A stretch of DNA of 64,000 nucleotides from Chamaesiphon minutus PCC 6605 (GCF_000317145.1 NC_019697.1:1612001-1676000), one strand, 5' to 3'; shown: positions 36,071 to 45,148, counted from the first letter of the stretch. Translations and numbers: made by a program. Notes: generated by a model from the letters alone, not told the origin.

Positions 36071-36565
36071 ATGACCTGGAAAACTATTCTCTCTTTCGTG
36101 CTATTTGCGACCATCTTGACATCGATCGTCGGTTGGCTGACAGCGAATGGAATCTTACCACTGCGGCAGGTTATTCAGTACGGTGATGCCGAACGGAATT
36201 TTTTGCGAATTTGGCTGGGACTGGCGATCGTTATCGGTGTACTATTACCTGCGATCGCGTGATTATTTTGGCGCAATCGATTAATTTACCACCAGATTCT
36301 CAGTTTCTATTTAACTGTAATGGTCATCCAAATTGTGACAGAGCAAGTATTTAGCTCGATTATATTCCCTAGTTTAGTAGTGACAATTGGCTCGATTTAC
36401 ACCTTGTTTCGACTGTGGCAAATTTGGCAAGGATACCGACTGATTCAGGCAGTGCCAGAGAATTCCTCAATGAGTGGTTTATTAGGTTTGCTGGGGCTAT
36501 TTTGGTTTAGCAATACGATTTTTTTGGTAACTGTAGGATGGCCGAGTATCTGGATTCGGAATTAG
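36071..36565 (+). pseudogene. small membrane protein gene split by in-frame TGA
   Basis: A frame from ATG 36071 encodes two hydrophobic helices and ends at TGA 36260-36262. The same phase continues without a stop as WRNRLIYHQILSFYLTVMVIQ and further helices to 36565. Together they form one membrane protein of about 164 residues with four or five helices and a single nonsense codon. Restart at ATG 36320 would give an 81-residue C-terminal part. No family is recognised. Confidence 0.55.
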
Positions 36566-36726
36566 TACATGTGGAGCCACGAGATGAATTCTGCGGCGAT
36601 CGATCGGCAGGTGTCAAAGATCCTACTGGGAATCATTGGTGGATTGCGACTCATCAGGAGGATGTCTCATCTACAGAAATAGCAGAGCGCATTAAAACCC
36701 TATTTAGTAATAAAGAACTAGTTTAA
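36566..36726 (+). pseudogene. C-terminal fragment of VOC/PhnB-like protein
   Basis: The frame (open from 36538) reads RDEFCGDRSAGVKDPTGNHW then WIATHQEDV, the final module of a PhnB-like VOC protein with its metal-binding and DPxGN motifs. The N-terminal module is missing. It is not the other half of the fragment at 35193, as the subfamily differs. Confidence 0.65.
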
Positions 36727-36903
36727 GTAGCTAGCTCCGATCGATGAATTTCTCGACCTAGCTCGGATCGAGAGATTCAGTAAGCATTACAAGCGATCGC
36801 TAGACACTTTCGCAGGAGGTCTTTTGTATCCCAACCCTTTCAAAGGTCGATCGTTACTCGAAGTTCGATCGCGAGTAGATTTGCGATCGGGTTATCAAAA
36901 TTC

Positions 36904-37227
36904 CTAACAAGAACGGAGACCGTCGAGCTTTGCCGGAAGGAGAAATTGCTGTTTATATCCACTGTTTGCAGGGAGACTGACACAGGTACCATCACCTCCA
37001 AAAGCAATGATAATTTTTACGCGCACTTGGCGACGGCAACTATTATAGACACGGATCGTTCTGGTGATGTTCCCAGCGCGATCTGCTGTGACTGAAACGC
37101 AGTTTGGTGCGGGCCTTGCATGTGCAGCCGGAGCAATTGCCAGACTGCTGACGAGTGACAACGGTAAAGCTGTAAACCAGGCGGTTGCGGCAATCGAGCT
37201 GGAAACTCGGAAGCGATTTAGATTCAC
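36904..37227 (-). CDS. small secreted protein
   Basis: The 107-residue protein has a signal peptide ending AHA (about residue 37), a mature part of about 70 residues with four cysteines (in PNCVSV, NSCRR, GTCVS and a final Cys) that could form two disulfides, and beta-rich sequence. It resembles small periplasmic cyanobacterial proteins of unknown role. Confidence 0.65.
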   Translation of the reverse strand: MNLNRFRVSSSIAATAWFTALPLSLVSSLAIAPAAHARPAPNCVSVTADRAGNITRTIRVYNSCRRQVRVKIIIAFGGDGTCVSLPANSGYKQQFLLPAKLDGLRSC

Positions 37228-37585
37228 GATTGTCCTCCTGGGGATGAGATGAAGAAAATTTTTGAGTTAATCTCAAGGGATCTATTAATATTTACGATCT
37301 ATGTAAATTTGGTAGCATGTCATTTACAGAGATCGAGCGCACATTGCTGCTTGAGAATTACTTCGTCAGAAGCCAACGCACTGGCAAAATTAGCGGCGAT
37401 AGTTCAAGTATAGATTCGCGTCTAAAAGATTAACAATGTCTTTTTTAGGCAGTACGATCGTGCAAAAAAAACATTAATGAGGTTGGCGCGATCGAACGCT
37501 GTGTCAAGATTGGGTTGTTAATGACTATTTCAGCAAGGCATTCGTAGTAGAATCCCGATCGACCTCAGTACAAGGTTGAATTAAC
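37228..37585. other. non-coding gap
   Basis: This 358-bp gap lies upstream of the small secreted protein gene and downstream of the aldo/keto reductase gene. I see no convincing frame, RNA or repeat beyond scattered CGATCG sites. It should hold the promoter of the secreted protein gene. Confidence 0.4.
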
Positions 37586-38695
37586 CTAAGTTCTAACATT
37601 TTTAGTAGCAGCCAAACCGGGCAGACTGACTAATCCAGCAAATTGCTTACCTGGATATGGGGGCATCTGTGCGAGTTTGTCAAATCCGGGCAGACTCTCC
37701 ATGTGTTTCACCATGCGGGCGCGCATCGCCTTATCTGGCAGCGAGCCTGTCATTGCGCCGATATTTTCAGCGACATGCGCGGGATTGGTGGTAGCGGGAA
37801 TCGCCGCAGTCACCGCCGGATGTGAGATAACGTACTTGAGAAAAAATTGCGCCCAGTTTTCACAGCCGATCTCGCGGGCAAATTCTGGTAGCGGTTGCCC
37901 GCGCACGACTTCAAATAGGCGTGCTTTCTCAAATGGCATATTGACTAATACAGCGGTGCCGTGCTCTGCTGCCGTTGGCAGAATCCGCTCCTCGGCTCTC
38001 CGTTCTAGAATCGAATAGCGAATCTGCACGAAATCTAGATCGCCTTTTTCGATCCAGTTGAGTAGGGCTGGCGAATACAAGGGCATCTCGTGATGCGTCA
38101 CGCCCACATAGCGGATTTTACCAGCTTGTTTCCACTCTTTGAGCAACGGTAGCATGACATCTACATTCACCAAGCTATGTACCTGCATGGCATCTAAACG
38201 ATCGCGTGACAAGCGTTGCAAGGATCGATCGAACTGTTGCTGTGCCTGAGCGCGATCTCCCAAATATTCACCCGTCGCCCACACTTTGTTAGTAATAAAC
38301 AGCTTGTCGGTGATGCCGAGTGCTTTGGCAAATTCGCCTACATTCACCTCTGACATCCCATAGAGCGGAGAAACATCGAGCAGTCGTCCGCCACCATCCC
38401 AAAAGCGACGCATGACTTGCTGGATGTTATCTCGCGATCGATCCGATAATACATCAAACGTTAAAAAGGTGCCCAATCCGATCGCAGGCACTCGCTCTTT
38501 GGTGCGAGGAATCTCTTTGGTAATTAATGGGGCAGTTCGATTAGATGCAGGTGGCGATGCTTGTCCTTGAACTTGGGTAGTACATCCATGTAGAACGGAG
38601 GGAATGGCTGCGCTGGCAGCACTGAGTCCCATCAGTTGAAGTATATTGCGGCGGGAGAGCGATCGATCGGTTACTTCGGGACGATTGGCGTTCAT
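37586..38695 (-). CDS. aldo/keto reductase with Tat/lipoprotein leader
   Basis: The 369-residue protein begins with a twin-arginine motif (SRRNILQLMG) and a lipobox-like LHGC at about residues 35-38, so it is probably exported folded with NADPH bound and may be lipid-anchored. The catalytic domain shows the AKR residues: Asp and Tyr in LDVSPLYG, Lys in FITNKVW and a conserved DAMQVHSL. It is transcribed divergently from the LysR gene, whose product probably controls it. Confidence 0.87.
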   Translation of the reverse strand: MNANRPEVTDRSLSRRNILQLMGLSAASAAIPSVLHGCTTQVQGQASPPASNRTAPLITKEIPRTKERVPAIGLGTFLTFDVLSDRSRDNIQQVMRRFWDGGGRLLDVSPLYGMSEVNVGEFAKALGITDKLFITNKVWATGEYLGDRAQAQQQFDRSLQRLSRDRLDAMQVHSLVNVDVMLPLLKEWKQAGKIRYVGVTHHEMPLYSPALLNWIEKGDLDFVQIRYSILERRAEERILPTAAEHGTAVLVNMPFEKARLFEVVRGQPLPEFAREIGCENWAQFFLKYVISHPAVTAAIPATTNPAHVAENIGAMTGSLPDKAMRARMVKHMESLPGFDKLAQMPPYPGKQFAGLVSLPGLAATKNVRT

Positions 38696-38816
38696 CGCGG
38701 TAGCTCCTATAATTAAGGTTAATAACTGCCTAAATTCATCCTAAAAGCAAAGTAGGGGGTTGTTATTTCCGATCGGCTATGGCTTAATAACTAGCAGTTA
38801 TCACCGGAGCGTACAG

Positions 38817-39638
38817 ATGGAACTCCGTCAACTCGAATATTTCGTTGCCGTGGCGCAGGAGCTACATTTTGGCCGCGCGGCTGAGTCATTACACCTGAGT
38901 CAACCCGCACTGAGCAAGCAAATTCAAGCCTTAGAAGATAGCTTAGACATTCAACTATTCGATCGCACCAAACACTGGGTAAGACTGACGCTCGCCGGAC
39001 AAAAATTTCTCGAAATCGCCCGCAACATTCTCGATGAAGTCGCGGAAGGGATCGCTCTCACCAAACAGGTGGCGGCTGGAGCTAATGGCAAACTCAGGAT
39101 TGGCTTTACCGAATCGACACTATTTAGCCTTGCTCCCAAGATCGTCAGCACTTACCGACAGCAGTATCCCCAAGTCGAATTGACACTCACCAGCGGCGGT
39201 ACCGAAACTCAAGTTGAAGCCTTGCGTACTCACCAAATCGATCTGGGCTTCGTCTACCTGCCAATTCGCGAACCGTCCCTCTCGATTCATCCCTTGTTTG
39301 AAGAAGCTTACATCGCTGCGCTACCTGCGGCTCATCGACTGGCTCGACAACCACAAATCGCGATCGAGTCGTTGGCAACCGAGCCGCTGATTTTTTATCC
39401 GCGATCGCTAGCACCGATTCTTCATGCTAATTTCATCAACTGCTGCGATCGATCGGGGTTTGTGCCTAAGATCGTCCAGGAAGCGGAACTGGCTCAAACT
39501 CGCTTGGGGTTGGCAGCGGCTGGCGTTGGCATTACCTTCGTCCTGGCTAATCTGCAAAATCTAACTGCGAAAGGCGTTGTTTATCGACCTTTAATTGGCG
39601 ATTTTCTGACCCTAAAACTGGCATTGGCATGGTGTTAG
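38817..39638 (+). CDS. LysR family regulator, C-terminus truncated
   Basis: From ATG 38817 the 273-residue protein starts MELRQLEYFVAVAQELHFGR with the full LysR helix-turn-helix (HLSQPALSKQIQALE), then a periplasmic-binding-type effector domain. It ends abruptly at LALAW plus Cys and stop, where family members continue about 15-25 residues. The stop lies in TGTTAGACGACA at 39633, the left end of the IS21-type element. The DNA-binding part is intact, so it may still act. It is divergent from the aldo/keto reductase gene. Confidence 0.85.
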   Translation: MELRQLEYFVAVAQELHFGRAAESLHLSQPALSKQIQALEDSLDIQLFDRTKHWVRLTLAGQKFLEIARNILDEVAEGIALTKQVAAGANGKLRIGFTESTLFSLAPKIVSTYRQQYPQVELTLTSGGTETQVEALRTHQIDLGFVYLPIREPSLSIHPLFEEAYIAALPAAHRLARQPQIAIESLATEPLIFYPRSLAPILHANFINCCDRSGFVPKIVQEAELAQTRLGLAAAGVGITFVLANLQNLTAKGVVYRPLIGDFLTLKLALAWC

Positions 39639-39653
39639 ACGACAATGAGGTTG

Positions 39654-41457
39654 GGTTCTTCCGAGCTTTTGGTGAAAGTGGGCGATCGAGCTACGCCAAC
39701 GATCGGGAAAAGAAGCATTGTTACAGATTCAGAAGAAACCGTTTGGTGAGTAAATCTAGTCCAGCACGTCCATACATCTGTCGCTTTAACATTTTCAAGC
39801 GATTATTCAAACCTTCGACTGGACCATTGCTCACGGTTGTCATCATACTGGCTTTAACAGCAGCATAGTCCTCAAACAAACCTTCAGCAAACTGGACAAT
39901 GGGTTTGAGCGAACTTTTAACAGCCTTAAGCAACCAATCATCAAAAGCATCTGCTCGTTGCTCTCGCAGCAGTCGTAAAAACTCATCTGCTAGCTCAACG
40001 GCTAAGGCTAAGGTTGGATGCTGCGAGACGATCCTAGCGATGAGTTTGGTATCCTCTGCGTCTCGATGCTCCACCCGCTTCAAAATTAAAAAGGCAGCTC
40101 GACTTTTAGTTAATGGCTCAAGTTGAGGATCGATCGCTATCGGTAAACCGAGGGTAGGTTTCACTCGGCTCGGTGGTAAGCCTTGAGCAGCTCTGACCGA
40201 ACCCAGATAACGAGTTAGAGTGCGTTCGCTACCAGTGTATCCTTGCTGTTTTAATAAGACCATCAGGACTTTTGGCTGGCGAATTTCTGCATTCCACCAC
40301 TCTAGCAGTGACTGCTTGTAGGGTTCCAGTAAGCTTCGACCCGATCGGTCGTTCGTCGCAGCTATTTCCGGCAAGTCAGGTGCGGCTAGATGGCGTTGGA
40401 CGGTTCGCACGCTGACCCCAACCGCCTGAGCAATGGCAATCTGTGACCATTGCTGTTCGCTCAGCCGCTTGATTTTTTGTTGTTGTTGCACGCGCTGTTG
40501 ATAGTTCGTTAGCTTTTGGACTTGGAGCTTGGCTGTGGTAGTCGGTCGAGCGGTTACAACCACGACGGTTTCGTTAGGAACAAAAGTCTGCCGTTGCTGT
40601 TGTTCGATTGCTTTGAGTTCGTTGCTATAGCTGCTGAAGACTTTTTCTAGCGTTTCTTCCAGGTTTTGCACCAGATGAAATCTATCGGCTACTTGAATGG
40701 CTGCTGGTGCCCCTTTGTCCATTGCACTTTTGTAAGTTTTCGAGCGATCTCGCGAAAGTATTTCGACCCCAGGATGTTCTATCAACCAATTTGTTAAGGT
40801 TTCTGCTTTGCGGTCTGCTAATAGAGCGATCGGTTGGTTAAGTTCTAAATCAACTAAGATCGTACCGTATCGCTCGCCTTTGCGAAAAGCAAAATCATCC
40901 ACACCCATAATTCTAGGAATCTTAACTGCTGGTAGAGATAACTTCTTGAGGTGATTCAATAGCGTACTTCCGCAAGCTACAATACCGATGTGACCACACA
41001 GGCTAGCACCTGCTGCACCGCCCAGTGCTAATCCGATCGTCTGAATTTTTTGGCTTAATCTACTGGTCTTTCTTGCCCACGGAGCGGTCACTTCCGGTAT
41101 CCGCTCGGTGAAGATTCGCCGAATGCAATCGGTATTATCGCAGAAGAACTTACACACTTGCATCACCAGAGTCAAACTGTAGTTGACACAGGGCAGGTCT
41201 GCTAATGTTCGTTCGTAACGGCTATGAATGCGTGTGGTTGGATTCGCACACACTGGGCACTGGACTGATGCTTGGGTTGAGGAGACGTTTGCGGTAATGT
41301 GATACTCATCTGTGTCGATTTCCTCGTGTTCCAACCGCAGTAGTTGGAAACCTGGGAGTAGGCATTTAAGAAATTGGGTCATATTCTCATGTTACTCACC
41401 GCCTCCGATCGTTGGCGTAGCTCGATCGCCCACTTTCACCAAAAGCTCGGAAGAACC
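39654..41457 (-). mobile_element. ISL3-family insertion sequence
   Basis: The 1804-bp element has perfect 53-bp terminal inverted repeats (39654-39706 and 41405-41457) beginning GGTTCTTCCGAGC, a typical ISL3 end. The inner part of each repeat contains the dispersed word GAGCTACGCCAACGATCG. No clear 8-bp duplication is visible (TGAGGTTG on the left versus GTGTTTTG on the right). Confidence 0.9.
39721..41382 (-). CDS. ISL3-family transposase
   Basis: The 553-residue protein has an N-terminal zinc finger (C-x2-C in QCPVCAN and CDNTDCIRR), a DDE domain with MGVDDFAFRKG and VADRFHLVQNL, an inserted helix-turn-helix of the ISL3 group, and the Glu-containing NGPVEGLNNRLKMLKRQ near the end. The frame is complete, so the element is probably functional. 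Confidence 0.94.
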   Translation of the reverse strand: MTQFLKCLLPGFQLLRLEHEEIDTDEYHITANVSSTQASVQCPVCANPTTRIHSRYERTLADLPCVNYSLTLVMQVCKFFCDNTDCIRRIFTERIPEVTAPWARKTSRLSQKIQTIGLALGGAAGASLCGHIGIVACGSTLLNHLKKLSLPAVKIPRIMGVDDFAFRKGERYGTILVDLELNQPIALLADRKAETLTNWLIEHPGVEILSRDRSKTYKSAMDKGAPAAIQVADRFHLVQNLEETLEKVFSSYSNELKAIEQQQRQTFVPNETVVVVTARPTTTAKLQVQKLTNYQQRVQQQQKIKRLSEQQWSQIAIAQAVGVSVRTVQRHLAAPDLPEIAATNDRSGRSLLEPYKQSLLEWWNAEIRQPKVLMVLLKQQGYTGSERTLTRYLGSVRAAQGLPPSRVKPTLGLPIAIDPQLEPLTKSRAAFLILKRVEHRDAEDTKLIARIVSQHPTLALAVELADEFLRLLREQRADAFDDWLLKAVKSSLKPIVQFAEGLFEDYAAVKASMMTTVSNGPVEGLNNRLKMLKRQMYGRAGLDLLTKRFLLNL

Positions 41458-41569
41458 GTGTTTTGACGTGTCGCGACAGGTTATTGTCAGGTAGGTGTCG
41501 CGAAAGCTGTCCTCAGATCGAAATGACAAGTAACGATCGGTGGCAACAGGGGCACAAAAAATATAGTCG

Positions 41570-42397
41570 TTAGGAAGATTGAGAGTTGTTCAGGCGATCG
41601 TTAGCAGCCTGACGACGATAGCTATCAGACTTGATTTCAAAAATCGTGCCATGATGCACTAATCGATCGACAGCAGCAACCGTCATCATCGAATCCACAA
41701 AGATTGAATCCCATTGGCTGAAAGGCTGATTGGCAGTAATTAGTAAACTTTTACGCTCATAACGATGAGCGATTAATTCAAACAGTACTGAAGTTTCGGC
41801 CTCAGATTTTTTGACATAGCCCAGATCGTCAAGCACCAGCAGATCGTAGCGGTCGAGTTTCCTGAGTAAAGCGGGCAATTGTAATTGCAGCTTGGCATGT
41901 TGCAACTCCTGAACCAAAGCATTAGCAGCAAAGAACTTAGCTCGCTTACCCAACTCCACCATCTTGCGAGTCAATCCAGCAGCCAGATGAGTTTTACCCA
42001 CTCCAGAAGGACCGAAAATCAGACAATTTCCAGCTCGTTCCAGCCAGGTGACATCTTCAGCCAACTGCATCAAGGGAGCAGGATTGAAGTTGGGACAGTG
42101 AGTAAAATCAAAGTTGGAAAAACTTTTTGCGCTGGGAAGTTGAGCCTCGGTGAGTGCCCGTTGCAACCGGAGAGCGTTGCGGCGGTGTGTTTCTTGTTCG
42201 CATAATGCCAACAAGAATTTGGCATAAGACCATTGCTCTTGTATAGCTTGGTGTTCCAGAGATTCCCAGTGGGCGAGCATGTGAGTTAATCGGAGCTGCT
42301 TGAGGTGGAGAATGAGGTGCTGGTGGGGACTGGGGGCTGTAGGGGGACTCGAACTTAGAGCTGTGGTCGGAGGCATTGGCATCAATGAGCTGGTCAT
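41570..42397 (-). CDS. istB: IS21-family ATPase IstB
   Basis: The 275-residue AAA+ helper has Walker A FGPSGVGKTH at about residue 133, Walker B DLLVLDDLGY and the sensor segment ITANQPF. It selects target DNA and activates IstA. Its start lies 290 bp inside the istA frame, more than usual, because istA has lost its expected stop. A possible downstream start would shorten the Pro/Ser-rich N-terminus. Confidence 0.92.
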   Translation of the reverse strand: MTSSLMPMPPTTALSSSPPTAPSPHQHLILHLKQLRLTHMLAHWESLEHQAIQEQWSYAKFLLALCEQETHRRNALRLQRALTEAQLPSAKSFSNFDFTHCPNFNPAPLMQLAEDVTWLERAGNCLIFGPSGVGKTHLAAGLTRKMVELGKRAKFFAANALVQELQHAKLQLQLPALLRKLDRYDLLVLDDLGYVKKSEAETSVLFELIAHRYERKSLLITANQPFSQWDSIFVDSMMTVAAVDRLVHHGTIFEIKSDSYRRQAANDRLNNSQSS

Positions 42398-43868
42398 AGC
42401 TGGAGAGATCGTGTTGTGTGACAGTCACTTGAGGAAAACTTTCAGGACAATCCTGACGAAAGTGCTGTTGAAGTTGCTTGAGCGTCAGGGTTTGAGCCTT
42501 GAGTTCTCGTTCGAGATAGTCGCAGACAGCCGCTTCCTGATTTTGGGTGGCGGCAATGTACAAAGCTTCGACTATCAACACCGCTGCTGTGTCTAAGTCG
42601 AACTGAGCGGTTAGTTCTAACCACCGTTCTCGAAACGCTGGAGTGGGTAATAACTCCTGTTGCCAGGTGCAGTAAATAAAGGCTCTTGGTTTGCGCCGCA
42701 AACCTTCAATTACGTGTCGGTAGTTAATGCACCGTCCCCGTCGCTTATCAGTTTGTGTGACTCGAATTCGGGGCAGCTCGACTACTAGTTGGGTGCCCAA
42801 ATAGCCTAAAATTCGGTCGTGATAAAGATGTAACTCTAATTGCCGTCCAATCAATCGCGATGGCACTGTGTAAAGGACGCACCGAACCTCAACCGTGCTT
42901 CTGGTGCTGACGCAAGCAGTAAGGATTTCATAGTCAGGGATACGATATTTTGGTAAGGATTGAAGATGAAGTTTCTCCTGTTCGTATTTCTGTTGGCACT
43001 GCTGGTTGAGTTTGGCCACTGCGGCTTCAATCAACAACTGATATTCTTCCAGAGTGTCGAAATCATTGCTACCACGCAGGTAAATCGCTTGTTTAATCCG
43101 ATTTTTGAGATGACCGTGGGGCGATTCAATCGCACCATTTTCATGAGCAACACCTGTATTGTTGCGGGTCGGCTGCATCCGATAGTGGTCGCACAGTTCA
43201 TCGTACAAGCGGGTTAGGGATTTATTTCCGCCCAGGTTCCGATAGGCTGCACTCAGGCTGTCGGTACGGTGTTGTTTGGGTACGCCACCACAGGCGGCTA
43301 GGGCATTCTGAAGTCCTTCAGCTAGGGCAATGAAGCTTTCCCCACCTTGGATGATTTGGGCATATTGCCAGCCGCTGTAAGCAAGTCGATAGTGATAAAT
43401 CAAATGCTCGAATGACTTGCCAGCGATCGTTATCTCCATCCCTTTGAGTTGGGTAAAATCGGAGAGTCCCATCATGCCTGGTTCGTGACGTAGTTCAAAC
43501 ATCACTTCTGGACTCGGACCATGCAGCACTTTCCAGGTTTGGACTCGTCTTTGAATCGTTCTTAATACCTGGGGGTATTGTCCTGGATATTTATCCTGAA
43601 GATGCTCGAACAATGTCATCGGTTTGAGCTTGGGTTCTTGTTTGAGCATTGGCTCTAGTTCTTTGTCCCATACATCTCCCAATGGATCTTGGGTATTTTT
43701 ACGCTCTGCTACTTTGCCCCGATTTGGTTGATGTTCTCCTGCTTCGATGCGTTGCCCCGTTCGCTCGGATATTTCAGCTACATAAGCTGCTTCGACTTGC
43801 TTCAAGCCGATTTCTCTTGCGTTCATATACGCTCTTTTCTGATATAAATGGATAGTTTTTCCAGACAC
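42108..43868 (-). CDS. istA: IS21-family transposase IstA (read-through C-terminus)
   Basis: The 586-residue frame has an N-terminal helix-turn-helix region, then the DDE core with GLSDFTQLKGMEI, GGVPKQHRTDSLSA and NGAIESPHGHLKNRI, and a beta-barrel/C-terminal domain. ATG 43826 is an alternative start. The last 100 or so residues are a low-complexity tail followed by sequence read out of frame across istB, so the functional protein probably ends near 42400 or the native stop has mutated. Confidence 0.9.
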   Translation of the reverse strand: MSGKTIHLYQKRAYMNAREIGLKQVEAAYVAEISERTGQRIEAGEHQPNRGKVAERKNTQDPLGDVWDKELEPMLKQEPKLKPMTLFEHLQDKYPGQYPQVLRTIQRRVQTWKVLHGPSPEVMFELRHEPGMMGLSDFTQLKGMEITIAGKSFEHLIYHYRLAYSGWQYAQIIQGGESFIALAEGLQNALAACGGVPKQHRTDSLSAAYRNLGGNKSLTRLYDELCDHYRMQPTRNNTGVAHENGAIESPHGHLKNRIKQAIYLRGSNDFDTLEEYQLLIEAAVAKLNQQCQQKYEQEKLHLQSLPKYRIPDYEILTACVSTRSTVEVRCVLYTVPSRLIGRQLELHLYHDRILGYLGTQLVVELPRIRVTQTDKRRGRCINYRHVIEGLRRKPRAFIYCTWQQELLPTPAFRERWLELTAQFDLDTAAVLIVEALYIAATQNQEAAVCDYLERELKAQTLTLKQLQQHFRQDCPESFPQVTVTQHDLSSYDQLIDANASDHSSKFESPYSPQSPPAPHSPPQAAPINSHARPLGISGTPSYTRAMVLCQILVGIMRTRNTPPQRSPVATGTHRGSTSQRKKFFQL

Positions 43869-44029
43869 TTGACTTTCTCTCTTCCTGGGGAGATTTTCTA
43901 GTGTCTTTCTTTTTGGCTGGCTTTGACTCTATTTTTGGTTCGGTCTTACTTGTCATACCGGATTACTTCTTTTTGTCACCTACCCGCCAATACCCTGTCA
44001 CGACCCGCCATTAACAGTGTCGTCTAATA

Positions 44030-44640
44030 CCCTTTCTCATGCCAGTACCGTTGAGCATGAGGACGATAAGTTTGTCTCTGAGGCGATGACAGGCATCCAC
44101 TAGCGTTGCTACTTGCTCGTCGGTCAAGCAACCTGGAAAGCTCTTCGGCTCCTTGAGCTTGACTAGCTTCTGTCTGGTGGGTTTGCTCTTGGCGATACCC
44201 GTGAGCAATCCTCTGGTGCCAATCCCATAAGGCATGTGAAATCTATCGAACTGTTTGAAGTCTACTCGACCGTTAGCGATGTGATATTCGTAAAAGCCTG
44301 TAATGGCAGTAATCGCTCGATTGACGGTCTTTTCAGACCGGATTGCCTGCACTGGTTGCATGGATACGACTTTGGTTGTATCCCCAACTCTCAACCAGTA
44401 CGCAAAATCTTCCACGTCAGTTAGGTTGATATTGCGCCAGTCTAGAGTTTTAAGTTCGAGAAATTTCCACCAGAATTTGAGATCGTAAGCGTATGCCTCG
44501 ACGGTATTAGGAGACTTACCAGTACTGAGGTATGTGAGATAGCGTTGGATGGGTTCGACTACCTCGTAGCGATCGTCGAGCATCAGCCAGACGATTTCAT
44601 TGGTATGGGGGTCGATTCCTTTCTGAATGTTTAACTTCAT
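44030..44640 (-). pseudogene. tyrosine recombinase, 5' part only
   Basis: From ATG 44638-44640 the frame encodes a phage-integrase-type N-terminal SAM-like domain (PIQRYLTYLSTGKSPNTVEAY) and the start of the catalytic domain up to the first Arg (LNGTGMRKG). There it meets the IS21-type end and stops after five foreign residues. The His, Arg and Tyr of the active site are lost. It was probably the resolvase or integrase of the plasmid backbone. Confidence 0.85.
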
Positions 44641-44905
44641 GGTGTAATCGTACCACAAAACACGTTGTAGAAATAAAACCATGTAACTATCTATCTTTGA
44701 CTTCTGTATAAGAAGAGGGTCGTTGTTGTTGTTGTCTAATTAATAATTCTTGTATGAGATAATTGGCATCTCAGTTACAAGCAGAAGGAACCAGATGGCA
44801 AGTACAAATCGCATACCGTCTCCGTTAGACCCGAACAAGTAGCTGCTGTAAAAGTGTTAATTGCCGGAAATGTACCGCTAGAAGTGGTTTTGAGCTATCT
44901 CCGCA

Positions 44906-44929
44906 GTTCCAAGTAATTACTTGGAACTA
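44906..44929. repeat. 24-bp perfect palindrome, site 1
   Basis: Half-site AGTTCCAAGTAA joined directly to its complement. The same sequence recurs at 45056-45079. Confidence 0.85.
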
Positions 44930-45013
44930 TGTCAAATCGGTTTAATTGAGACTGGTAAGCAGTTTCAGCCATTAATAGCACGATCGAATGGATCTCAATT
45001 TGCGATCGACTAT

Positions 45014-45031
45014 TGACTAAAAGCTTAGTCA
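45014..45031. repeat. inverted repeat between the palindromes
   Basis: TGACTAA / TTAGTCA with an AAGC spacer, lying between the two large palindromes. Confidence 0.55.
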
Positions 45032-45052
45032 GATATGAATTCTGCTAGACCG

Positions 45053-45082
45053 AATAGTTCCAAGTAATTACTTGGAACTATT
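45053..45082. repeat. 30-bp perfect palindrome, site 2
   Basis: Contains the same 24-bp core as site 1, with symmetry extended three bases on each side (AAT/ATT). It lies about 70 bp after the last gene of the partition-like operon. Confidence 0.85.
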
Positions 45083-45148
45083 TGAGTCGCAATAATCGTT
45101 GCCGCATCAGCTTTTGAGCTTTATTCACTCGATCGGACCGCTTCGATC

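Larger units (their letters stand above)
39633..44029 (-). mobile_element. IS21-family element with nested ISL3 element
   Basis: The outer ends are TGTTAGACGACA (39633-39644) and TGTCGTCTAATA (44018-44029), inverted copies with one mismatch, followed inward by similar GTGTCGCGACAGG-type words. The core genes are istA and istB. An ISL3 element (39654-41457) interrupts the left end. There is no target duplication: the left flank is a LysR gene and the right flank a recombinase gene, both broken exactly at the ends. Confidence 0.8.
44641..45148. other. palindrome-bearing intergenic region next to partition operon
   Basis: This 508-bp gap holds two large perfect palindromes exactly 150 bp apart (centre to centre), a smaller inverted repeat between them, and a frame ending at 44917 (about 40 residues, VRPEQVAAVKVLIAGNVPLE near its end) that has no start codon. 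The arrangement suggests a centromere-like or replication-control site for the adjacent partition genes, or a regulator operator. Confidence 0.5.

Noticed and set aside
36260-36262. TGA as selenocysteine codon
   Set aside because: No selenocysteine insertion hairpin or redox motif is evident and the context is a hydrophobic protein, so a nonsense mutation is simpler.
23736-36726. Integron gene-cassette array
   Set aside because: No integrase of the IntI type and no attC-like sites could be seen between the genes. Mixed orientation and IS scars fit better with ordinary accumulation. A structure-based attC search would be decisive.
39633-44029. Tn7-like or CRISPR-associated transposon because of TGT...ACA ends
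   Set aside because: The encoded proteins are IstA and IstB. There is no TnsB/TnsC/TniQ or Cas gene, and the internal repeats fit IS21.
44906-45082. CRISPR or iteron array
   Set aside because: Only two palindromic copies 150 bp apart, with no spacer array and no cas genes.
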